A model generated the notes under the pieces. The model ran no database searches. It worked only from the letters and a program-made list of their open reading frames with translations, and had not been told where the DNA came from. The position numbers were made by a program, and so were the translations under genes. From contig JAHEIX010000007.1 of the NCBI GenBank assembly GCA_024639165.1, positions 1-25,801 on the forward strand: 25,801 bases of DNA, read 5' to 3'. This DNA is from UBA7446 sp024639165. Lineage in GTDB: Bacteria; Bacteroidota; Bacteroidia; Flavobacteriales; Flavobacteriaceae. Below are positions 16,749 through 23,316 of the stretch, piece after piece (the stretch's first letter is position 1; each line of letters opens with the position of its first letter).

Positions 16749-17500
16749 TAAAGATATTCGGGGAACGCAACACATCAACAAACGCTTTGAAAAATTTGAT
16801 CGAATTAAATTTCAGTTGTAAGGTCTTACCGGGAGGAATTGATCAGATCAATTCAAAAAGTTCACGATTTTTACAAGGTTTTGTAAAGTTCCTGCCGAGC
16901 CGCAAGATGGAGGAGGCGCTTAAAGACTGGTATATGATGAATCAAAGTTTTGACAGTACTTGGAAGCATCGTGCCACATACTTTAGAAATCTTGAAGTTA
17001 AACCAGGGCGGCTTGTATACTTTACTGTGCGACATCCAGCTTCTTGGGTTATTTCTCTTTACTCGAATCCGTATCAAATTCTTGCATCTAAAAGTACCTC
17101 GATTGGTGATTTTCTCAAAATGAAAATCAAGCCGGTTAAAAGAGAGGTATTACCCGCTGGTAGTTTTACCCCACTTGAGCTTTATGAAGAAAAATTGAGA
17201 TCATATTTGCTTTTTTTTGAACTTTTAGATTCAAAAAATATCAATTATCGAGTAATCAAATTTGAGGACTTAATCTTGCAGCAAGAAAGAGTGTTGAAAA
17301 CCATTTCAGGAGATTTGTCCTTTCCGAATGGGGATCAAAGATTGGTAACACAATCAACGAAAGACGAAAGTAAATCTCTCGGCGATTACGTTGAGTATTA
17401 TTCTGAAGAGAGATGGCGAGAAAAGTTGCCTGAAAATTTTTTTGTGCAACATTCGTTCGATAAAAAACTATTAGCTAGCTTTAAATATGAATGGAAATAG
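16739..17500 (+). CDS. Sulfotransferase-like protein, GERNT type (ST6)
   Basis: 253 residues from TTG 16739. LVKIFGERNTSTNALKNLIE carries a variant 5'-phosphosulfate loop (GERNTSTN, 8-15) of a bacterial subgroup in which GERNTGTN replaces the usual PRSGTT. LVYFTVRHPASWVISLYSNP holds Arg98 and Ser106 (R-x7-S). TTG 16739 is favoured over TTG 16730, because AGGGAG at 16723-16728 is then about 10 nt upstream and the overlap with ST5 is 10 nt. The RVIKFEDLI segment further on is typical of sulfotransferases after the 3'-phosphate site. The family is inferred from motif pair and context; the acceptor is unknown. Confidence 0.68.
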   Translation: MQLVKIFGERNTSTNALKNLIELNFSCKVLPGGIDQINSKSSRFLQGFVKFLPSRKMEEALKDWYMMNQSFDSTWKHRATYFRNLEVKPGRLVYFTVRHPASWVISLYSNPYQILASKSTSIGDFLKMKIKPVKREVLPAGSFTPLELYEEKLRSYLLFFELLDSKNINYRVIKFEDLILQQERVLKTISGDLSFPNGDQRLVTQSTKDESKSLGDYVEYYSEERWREKLPENFFVQHSFDKKLLASFKYEWK

Positions 17501-17520
17501 AGTTGAGTGGAAGATCAAAC

Positions 17521-18504
17521 ATGAAACGAGCGTTGGTGTTAGGTGCCGGAGGGTTTATCGGTAGCCATTTGGTTAAAAGACTGAAAGAACAAGGTTTTTG
17601 GGTACGTGGCGTAGATTTAAAATACCCTGACTTCGAAGAAACGCTTGCAGATGATTTTGTGCTTGGTGACTTAAGAAGCCAGGTGTTTGTGGAACGCGTA
17701 GTCGATGGTTATTTTCACGAGGTATATCAACTTGCAGCGGATATGGGAGGAGCAGGGTATATTTTCACGGGCGAAAATGACGCTAACGTCATGCATAATT
17801 CAGCAACGATCAACTTAAACGTACTCCATTGTTGTTACACCCGGAACATAAAAAATATTTTTTACTCTTCGTCTGCCTGCATGTACCCTGAGCATAATCA
17901 ATTGGATCCGGAAAACCCGAACTGTAAAGAAGATAGCGCTTACCCCGCGAACCCAGATAGTGAATATGGATGGGAGAAGTTATTTTCTGAACGATTGTAT
18001 TTGGCTTACAACAGGAATTATGGGATGAATTGTTCGGTTGCGCGATACCACAATATTTTTGGGCCTGAAGGAACTTGGTTTGGTGGAAAGGAGAAAGCGC
18101 CCGCAGCATTGTGTAGAAAAGTAGCGACCGCAGAAAACGGAGAAGCCATAGACGTTTGGGGCGACGGGTTGCAGACCAGGTCCTTCCTCTACATCGATGA
18201 ATGCATCGAGGGGACCACTCGGTTAATGCGTTCTAGTTTCACGGGCCCGGTTAACATCGGCTCAGATGAAATGATCTCAATAAACGACCTTGCCTCGATG
18301 ATTATAAAAATTTCAAAGAAAAAAGTCGAAGTAAATAACATTCCTGGCCCTGAGGGCGTTCGCGGTAGAAATTCAGATAATACTTTAATTCAGGAAAAAT
18401 TAAGTTGGTCGCCATCTCAGGGTCTCAAGATAGGAGTTGAGAAAACCTATGAATGGATATCTGCTCAAGTTCAAAAGCAACATAACAGGACGTATGAAGA
18501 TTGA
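17521..18504 (+). CDS. GDP-mannose 3,5-epimerase
   Basis: 327 residues, extended short-chain dehydrogenase fold. It converts GDP-D-mannose to GDP-L-galactose (and GDP-L-gulose). NAD loop GAGGFIGSH (8-16). The catalytic set of the plant enzyme (Arabidopsis Cys145, Tyr174, Lys178, Lys217, Arg306) is present at a constant offset of 25: Cys120 in SSSACMYPE, Tyr149-x3-Lys153, Lys192 in GGKEKAPAA and Arg281 in EGVRGRNSDN. AADMGGAGYI, WGDGLQTRSFLYIDECIEG and PVNIGSDEM are also nearly identical to plant GME as I recall it. ATG 17521 is chosen, with GTGGAAG 7 nt upstream, over ATG 17491. Its substrate comes from ManC. L-galactose in a sulfated polymer recalls red-algal and invertebrate galactans. The end overlaps the next gene by 4 nt. 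Confidence 0.93.
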   Translation: MKRALVLGAGGFIGSHLVKRLKEQGFWVRGVDLKYPDFEETLADDFVLGDLRSQVFVERVVDGYFHEVYQLAADMGGAGYIFTGENDANVMHNSATINLNVLHCCYTRNIKNIFYSSSACMYPEHNQLDPENPNCKEDSAYPANPDSEYGWEKLFSERLYLAYNRNYGMNCSVARYHNIFGPEGTWFGGKEKAPAALCRKVATAENGEAIDVWGDGLQTRSFLYIDECIEGTTRLMRSSFTGPVNIGSDEMISINDLASMIIKISKKKVEVNNIPGPEGVRGRNSDNTLIQEKLSWSPSQGLKIGVEKTYEWISAQVQKQHNRTYED

Positions 18505-19709
18505 AGGTTTTGCTTCTATACCATTACATGGCTCCAGATGACGTTGTCAGTGCGATACACTTTCATGAATTGGGTAAATATTTAGGCAAGTGTGGTTATC
18601 GAGTAGAAGCTTGGCCGTGTAATAGATCCCGTCGCCAAAAACGGAATTTTAAGTCATTAGAAAATCTGTCTGGTGTTGAATATAGACGAGTCTTTAGATT
18701 AGGCGTATCGCAAGACCGAGTATTAGGAAGACTTTCTAACACGTTCTGGATGTTATCAAGTTGGTTGTACCGAGCGATGACTGGGCGTTTGAAAGATACA
18801 CGTTTTGTTATCATTGGAACTGATCCAATATTTTCAGTTCTTATTGTGCCGCTTCTAAAACTTATCAATAAAGATCTTAAGATTTTGTATTGGAGTTTTG
18901 ATTTACATCCTGAAGCTTCAATCGCGCAGGGAAAATTCCAAGAAAATTCAGTTTTCATTAGGGTATTGAAAAGAATGATAGCTTTATCTCTCAAAAAATG
19001 TGACAGTATTGTCCATATTGGTGAGTGTATGCATGAACGATTAAAGTTATATGAAACCTCTACCCAGTACAAAGAACTTGTCCCATGGGCAATATCAGAG
19101 CCAAACGAAATTGTATTAGATAACTCCCACCTGAAGCGAAAATACTTTGGCGAAGCCGAATTAGTATTGTTTTATTCAGGAAATCTTGGTGAAGCTCACG
19201 ACGCTCAACAGCTATTAGACTTTGCTAGGATGTTCAACGAAGATCCCAGAGTGTTATTTGCATTTTCGGTAAGGGGTTCGAAAGCTGAATTGTTTAAATC
19301 AAATTTGTCTGTTGAGGATAGAAATATAAAATTAATGGAATTCTGTGATCGCAATGAGCTTAACGATAGATTATCAGCCGCTGACATACATATAGTGAGC
19401 TTGAATGAAACATGGAACGGTATTGCAATTCCTTCTAAATTTTTTGGCAGTATCGCGACAGGCAGGCCAGTAGTATTTTTAGGCCCTGAGACATCTGCGA
19501 TATCTAAGTGGATAAATCAATATGGATTAGGTTGGTCTGTTCAAAGGGAAAATATTGAAACAGCTGCTAAATCTATAAATGAATTAGATGTTGACGCTCT
19601 AAATCTCTTATTCAAAAAATGTAAAAATACGTATGATCAGAAGTTTTCTAAACACACCATCCTAAATGGTTGGTCCGAATTGTTAAATGACATAAATGGA
19701 TCTCCATAA
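18501..19709 (+). CDS. GT4-family glycosyltransferase (WbuB-like)
   Basis: 402 residues. MKVLLLYHYMAPDDVVSAIHFHELGKYL is the acceptor-domain start of WbuB/WcaI-like GT4 proteins, with LYWSFDLHPEASIAQGKF in the usual 'D-x-x-P' place. The donor domain starts LVLFYSGNLGEAHDAQQLLDF and contains SLNETWNGIAIPSKFFGSIATGRPV, in which the second half of the GT4 motif is the S/K-x-F type rather than E-x7-E, as in WbuB relatives. The start is TTG, overlapping the epimerase stop (TTGA). It lies directly after the GDP-L-galactose-forming enzyme, so an L-galactosyl donor is attractive but unproven. It ends TAATG with the next gene. Confidence 0.82.
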   Translation: MKVLLLYHYMAPDDVVSAIHFHELGKYLGKCGYRVEAWPCNRSRRQKRNFKSLENLSGVEYRRVFRLGVSQDRVLGRLSNTFWMLSSWLYRAMTGRLKDTRFVIIGTDPIFSVLIVPLLKLINKDLKILYWSFDLHPEASIAQGKFQENSVFIRVLKRMIALSLKKCDSIVHIGECMHERLKLYETSTQYKELVPWAISEPNEIVLDNSHLKRKYFGEAELVLFYSGNLGEAHDAQQLLDFARMFNEDPRVLFAFSVRGSKAELFKSNLSVEDRNIKLMEFCDRNELNDRLSAADIHIVSLNETWNGIAIPSKFFGSIATGRPVVFLGPETSAISKWINQYGLGWSVQRENIETAAKSINELDVDALNLLFKKCKNTYDQKFSKHTILNGWSELLNDINGSP

Positions 19710-20491
19710 TGACAAAATTTATATTGATTATACCGGGGTTGGCTCGAAGTGCGACGACATTCTGGGAAGCGAAATTGTCAGAGAAGTATCGGTTGAGGAA
19801 ATATCGTTTTGAACGTAATGATTTGTTTGATGGAGGTAATTACCCAGGAGTTATTTTTAAAGGTGCAAAATCTAATTACGGAAATTACGTTTTAAAAGCA
19901 CCCGCGACAATAAGAAGCCGAAGTCGATGGGAAACCCTTGTGAAATTTTCCAACGAGCAATACGAAATCCATAACAATAAAGTATTAGTGCTAGTCTGTT
20001 ACCGTAATGCACTGCCACACCTTGAGTCTATCTTCTGTCATGGTTCAGTATTAGGGCGTTATTATGAAAGCTTTGATACAGTCATAAGGCGAGATTTAAG
20101 CAGTAATTCTTCAAGAGTATTGTTAAATCAGATCGAGCACCAAAGTTTTTTACGTTTCTTGGATGATAAAAAAATAGAGTGGATTGGTGTAAATACTGAC
20201 AGTGGAGAGGTAGTATCTTCAAAGAATGCCAGAGATCAATTTGCAAATGTCCTGAATTATATTCGAGATGAAATAGATAGCAAAAGTCAGCGAAGAAACA
20301 CAGGTGGATTTGTTGCGAGATTTCCCAGGGTTTCAAACTTCATTTTCAAGACAAGATTACCCAAGTTAGTAAAAAAGCTGATATTAAAAAGTTTCCGGAG
20401 GCCCATAAAGAGTATGGATCTGGCGCTGACACCTCGAACCGAGCTGCTACTAGAAGCTTATCTTAATAAAGAAACAAAAATTCAAGAATAG
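19709..20491 (+). CDS. Sulfotransferase-like protein, divergent (ST7)
   Basis: 260 residues. The N-terminus ILIIPGLARSATTFWEAKL (5-23) is a clear 5'-phosphosulfate loop (RSATTFW). The 3'-phosphate site is divergent: KVLVLVCYRNALPHLESI keeps Arg99 and Ser107 at the R-x7-S distance but has Asn-Ala in place of the usual D/N-P. The C-terminal third is rich in Lys/Arg (FRRPIKSMD, KKLILKSF), perhaps for membrane surface or polyanion contact. ATG shares a base with the preceding TAA. It is the last intact gene of the operon; about 215 nt of AT-rich non-coding DNA follows. The assignment is less sure than for ST5 because of the altered second site. Confidence 0.6.
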   Translation: MTKFILIIPGLARSATTFWEAKLSEKYRLRKYRFERNDLFDGGNYPGVIFKGAKSNYGNYVLKAPATIRSRSRWETLVKFSNEQYEIHNNKVLVLVCYRNALPHLESIFCHGSVLGRYYESFDTVIRRDLSSNSSRVLLNQIEHQSFLRFLDDKKIEWIGVNTDSGEVVSSKNARDQFANVLNYIRDEIDSKSQRRNTGGFVARFPRVSNFIFKTRLPKLVKKLILKSFRRPIKSMDLALTPRTELLLEAYLNKETKIQE

Positions 20492-20707
20492 TATTGGTTT
20501 AGTCTTATAGTTGTGATTTTCGGTGGTATTACGGGTATATTTCATAACGTCTATGTGTTGGTGTTTTGCTGTATGACGTGAAATCACGTTAAATGGAACT
20601 TAACTACAGGAGCTTACATTGGTACATGAAATAACCACACGAATACTAGCTCATGCATTTTTCAATTTTAAGTACTTACTTGTGACCTTTTAAATATAAG
20701 TGAGCTT
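20492..20707 (+). other. AT-rich spacer after the operon, with one small inverted repeat
   Basis: No convincing gene. ACGTGA-AA-TCACGT at 20576-20589 is a perfect 6-bp inverted repeat with a 2-nt centre; it has no T-run after it, so it looks more like a protein-binding site than an intrinsic terminator. No good terminator was found. The spacer separates the intact operon from the dead genes to its right. Confidence 0.4.
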
Positions 20708-21671
20708 ATGAAAAAAAATCTTTGTTGCAGGTCACCGGGGCATGGTTGGCAGCGCCATTTGCCGGCAATTAGAGAAAAAGTCTGATGTAGAAATCATTAT
20801 ATACAATCGCGAAGAGTTAGATTTATGTGATCAGCGAGCAGTACATGAATTCATGGAATCAGAAAAGCCTGATGAAGTTATTCTAGCAGCGGCTAAAGTT
20901 GGCGGCATTCACGCAAATAATAGATACCCCGCAGAGTTCATTTATGAGAATGTTCAAATTCAAAACAATGTTATACACTCATCGCATATGAACGATGTGC
21001 AGAAATTACTCTTTCTTGGCTCATCCTGCATTTATCCACGTGCAGTAGAACAGCCGATGCGCGAAGATGCCCTCTTGACTGGAATACTCGAGCCCACGAA
21101 CGAACCCTACGCAATCGCCAAAATCGCTGGGATCAAAATGTGTGAGAGCTATAATCGTCAATACAGTAGAGATTATCGGTCAGTGATGCCAACGAACCTA
21201 TATGGACCGGGAGATAATTATCACCCTGAAAATAGTCATGTTGTTCCGGCGCTCATTAGACGTTTCCATGAGGCCAAACTGAACAAGCAAAACGAAGTTG
21301 TTGTTTGGGGTTCAGGCACGCCGATGCGTGAGTTTTTGTATGTAGACGACATGGCTGAAGCCAGTCTCTTCGTGCATAACTTGGACGCAGAAACGTTACG
21401 ATGAGCTACGAAGCTAATGCTGTCTCATATCAATGTGGGGACTGGCAAAGATGTTACAATTAAAGAACTCGCAGAAACAATCAGCGCGGTAATTGGATTC
21501 AAAGGAGCAGTTGTATTTGATCCAACAAAGCCCGACGGAACGCCAAGAAAACTTATGGATGTTAGTCTGCTTTCAAAGCTTGGTTGGCAAGCGTGCGTAT
21601 CGCTCAAGTCGGGTTTAAAACGCAGCTATGAAGATTTTCTATCAGGGCAGGGCGGAGAAAATAGATCATAA
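20708..21671 (+). pseudogene. fcl: GDP-L-fucose synthase, inactivated by frameshift and nonsense codon
   Basis: Near full-length GDP-4-keto-6-deoxymannose epimerase/reductase reading FVAGHRGMVGSAICRQL, AAAKVGGIHANN, LGSSCIYPR, EPYAIAKIAG, MPTNLYGPGDNYHPENSHV, then MLSHINVGTGKDVTIKEL and PTKPDGTPRKLMDVS. Two lesions: (1) the ATG at 20708 is followed by eight A's (20711-20718) where seven are needed for MKKIFVAGH, giving a +1 shift; (2) an in-frame TGA at 21402-21404 between ETLR and ATKLMLSHINV. The reading frame on both sides of the TGA is the same. ATG 20742 would start after part of the NAD loop, so it would not make an active enzyme. No gmd partner is visible. The decay is recent: protein sequence is otherwise well kept. 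Confidence 0.88.
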
Positions 21672-21673
21672 AT

Positions 21674-21833
21674 TTGAATAAAAATGTGATCGTCACAGGT
21701 ACATTGGGTCCCATGCGTGCAAGGCTTTGCGCAATGCTGGTTATACTCCTATTACTGTGGATAATTTATCTACTGGCTGGTCTGACGCGATTAAATTTGG
21801 TCCATTTGAAAGAGTTGATTTGCTCGATCGCAC
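21674..21833 (+). pseudogene. galE: galE 5' fragment (UDP-glucose 4-epimerase) with internal deletion
   Basis: Starting at TTG 21674 the translation MNKNVIVTG is the normal GalE opening. It then breaks: after base 21700 the frame changes, and the +1 frame reads HACKALRNAGYTPITVDNLS, then TGWSDAIKFGPFERVDLLDR, which is GalE residues 13 to about 55. Re-inserting ten bases would restore the GGAGYIGSH NAD loop, so a 10-bp deletion is inferred at 21700/21701. After about 21833 the sequence passes directly into galU. It is therefore a non-functional remnant. The 122-codon open frame that spans 21674-22042 is an accident of this deletion and fusion. Confidence 0.82.
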
Positions 21834-22042
21834 TAGTCCTCACGCCAGACATCTTTGATATCCTGCGCAACCAGCCCGCCGGATCCGGCGGCGAAAATCA
21901 ACTCGCAGACGCGATTAACACGCAGGCCCAGCGCGGTAACGTCGAGGCGGTGAGGCTGAAAGGCCTGCGCTTTGACTGCGGGAGTGTTGATGGATACCTA
22001 GACGCAATCATGCACGTGGCTGAGCAGCGCCGCCGCGGCTGA
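21834..22042 (+). pseudogene. galU: galU 3' fragment fused to the galE remnant
   Basis: Encodes LTPDIFDILRNQPAGSGGE and then LADAIN, VEAVRL and RFDCGSVDGY, the C-terminal quarter of GalU, with no catalytic N-terminus. It matches the intact GalU (2265-3086) at 42 of 53 residues, but is visibly richer in GC at third positions, so it is a different lineage of galU, perhaps the resident one. The junction with galE is at about 21833-21836. It ends in an Arg-rich tail soon after DCGSVDGY, like the intact copy. It lies 18 bp from the convergent integrase gene. Confidence 0.82.
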
Positions 22043-22060
22043 AATCAACTCCCTAATCAC

Positions 22061-22963
22061 TCAGCTCCAGACGTTGTGTTCAGCCTGGTTAAGGTAGCCG
22101 CTGAGCACGTTGAGGCTGCGCCAGCCCCCTGCCCTCATGATTGCCGCTGTGTCGTGTCCCTTAATGAGCAGGTCCTGCGCCGCGCCAACGCGCAGCGAGT
22201 GCCCCGAAATCTCCGCATCCCTCGGCCTGTGGCCCTTCACGCGGACGACAGACTTCTTGATGATGTTGTTGACGCTGCGCCCGCAGATGGGCCTGTCGAT
22301 ACAAGTATCGTGGCTAATCGCGCAGAAGACCCAGTCTATGTCGGCGGGCTTGCGCCTCAGCCAGCGGCGGAGCAGCTTTGCGGAGCGATCGGAGCCAAAT
22401 GTGAGTCTTCCGCGGCCAAACTGGTCGGTCTTGCTGCGGCGGATGACACCTCTCAGGGTGCCCCCCTCCTCAAAATTGATATCTGAGACTTGCAGGCTCG
22501 TGAGTTCTGAACGGCGGGCGAGGAAGTCGTAGCCCACGGACAGTAGTGCAGCGTTGCGAATTCCCGTGATGGTGTTCGGCTGAGCGGCGATAGCCATGAG
22601 TAGGAGCTCCTCGTTGATGCCCTTCGCCTGGCGCTGGCTCATTGTCTTGCCGCGCCGCATCCTGCGGTAGGCAATGGCGAAGTCCTCACCGTGCGTATGC
22701 TTTCCGTAGCCAAGCAGGCTGTGCATGCGCTTCACTGAGGATAGCTTGCGGCGAATGGAGCTGAAGCTGAGCCTCTGCTCCATGTGGGCGAGATAGGCAA
22801 TGAGCGTGGCATCCCTGAGCGGGAAGACCTGCCGCCCGCAGTGTTCACACCAGTCGACAAACTCCCCCACATCGGCGTAGTATGAGCGCAGCGTGTTTGG
22901 CGCGTAGGCGCCTTTGAGGCGCTGGAGTTGGCTTTGCCAATCTATCTGTAAATAATTTGCCAT
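22061..22963 (-). CDS. Tyrosine recombinase / phage-type integrase
   Basis: 300 residues. N-terminal SAM-like core-binding domain (about 10-105, with YAPNTLRSYYADVGEFVDWC), then catalytic domain with Arg150 (RRSELTSL), Lys178 (RRSKTDQFGRG), His255-x-x-Arg258 (SGHSLRVGAAQ), Trp281 (GGWRS) and the nucleophile Tyr290 (LSGYLNQ). The set is complete, so the enzyme should be active. ATG 22963 is preferred to the ATG at 22999, because MANYLQIDW is a normal start and the longer form would overlap the divergent regulator. GC-rich, unlike the polysaccharide genes. No tRNA gene or obvious direct repeat that could be its attachment site is in view. Confidence 0.93.
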   Translation of the reverse strand: MANYLQIDWQSQLQRLKGAYAPNTLRSYYADVGEFVDWCEHCGRQVFPLRDATLIAYLAHMEQRLSFSSIRRKLSSVKRMHSLLGYGKHTHGEDFAIAYRRMRRGKTMSQRQAKGINEELLLMAIAAQPNTITGIRNAALLSVGYDFLARRSELTSLQVSDINFEEGGTLRGVIRRSKTDQFGRGRLTFGSDRSAKLLRRWLRRKPADIDWVFCAISHDTCIDRPICGRSVNNIIKKSVVRVKGHRPRDAEISGHSLRVGAAQDLLIKGHDTAAIMRAGGWRSLNVLSGYLNQAEHNVWS

Positions 22964-23007
22964 ATGGCAATATTTGCGCCATATGGGGTGTATTGTCAAT
23001 GTTGACA
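22957..23007. promoter_or_regulatory. Divergent int-xre control region with palindromic sites
   Basis: Only 35 bp separate the two start codons. TTGCCATATGGCAA (22957-22970) is a perfect 14-bp palindrome that covers the integrase ATG. A second CCATATGG (22979-22986) lies 19 bp away centre to centre, nearly two helical turns. TGTCAA-TG-TTGACA (22994-23007) is a third inverted repeat over the xre ATG; read on the minus strand it offers a consensus TTGACA -35 for int, which would put the int transcript start at or next to its ATG. The likely binder is the Xre protein; this is inference. Confidence 0.6.
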
Positions 23008-23247
23008 GAAGAACAAATTAAAATGGCCCGGGCAGCTCTTGGTTGGTCAGTGACAGATCTCGCTAAACATAGCTCTGTAGGTGCCCGTACGATACATCGC
23101 ATTGAAAGCGAGGGCGGCCTCGCAGTCGCCACACAAGCCAACATCAAGCTGATCGTTACAACCCTCGAGGCGGCTGGCATCGAGTTCATCGGCGCGCCCG
23201 ACGACGGCCCCGGCGTCAGGCTGTGGTTGCACTTTGACTCCCAGTGA
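22999..23247 (+). CDS. Small Xre-family helix-turn-helix regulator
   Basis: 82 residues. MLTEEQIKMARAALGWSVTDLAKHSSVGARTIHRIES is the typical Xre/Cro-C1 helix-turn-helix: 'ARAALGWS' helix 1, then the turn and the recognition helix with ARTIHRIES. A short C-terminal tail, LEAAGIEFIGAPDDGPGVRL, is shared by many small alphaproteobacterial regulators of this type. ATG 22999 is chosen; TTG 22957 in the same frame would add 14 residues before the domain. It is transcribed away from the integrase and probably represses int and itself through the palindromes between them. Confidence 0.88.
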   Translation: MLTEEQIKMARAALGWSVTDLAKHSSVGARTIHRIESEGGLAVATQANIKLIVTTLEAAGIEFIGAPDDGPGVRLWLHFDSQ

Positions 23248-23252
23248 CACAC

Positions 23253-23281
23253 TTCCTCCACTTTTGTGGGCGTGCTATAAT
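23253..23281 (+). promoter_or_regulatory. Likely promoter for the two downstream unknown genes
   Basis: TATAAT at 23276-23281 is a perfect -10 hexamer. A weak -35 (TTCCTC, 23253-23258) lies 17 bp upstream. The predicted transcript start, around 23288, falls after GTG 23284 and before ATG 23317, which favours the ATG as the start of the next gene. Confidence 0.5.
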
Positions 23282-23316
23282 CTGTGCATCTCAAGGCAAA
23301 AGTTGCGGGGGCACGC

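Noticed and set aside
11026..21404. Two in-frame TGA codons (11026 in a sulfotransferase, 21402 in fcl) could mean TGA is read as an amino acid.
   Set aside because: TGA is the plain stop of several intact genes here (for example at 13788, 14927, 18502), Trp is coded by TGG throughout, each of the two genes has a second lesion, and no selenocysteine-type structure is apparent. Pseudogenes explain both.
21674..22042. A 122-codon open frame with hydrophobic middle, which might be a small membrane protein.
   Set aside because: Its parts are shifted galE and in-frame galU; the hydrophobic stretch is the wrong frame of galE.
22043..22060. Attachment site of the integrase at the 18-bp gap beside galU.
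   Set aside because: No matching direct repeat was seen elsewhere in the window, so no att pair can be supported.
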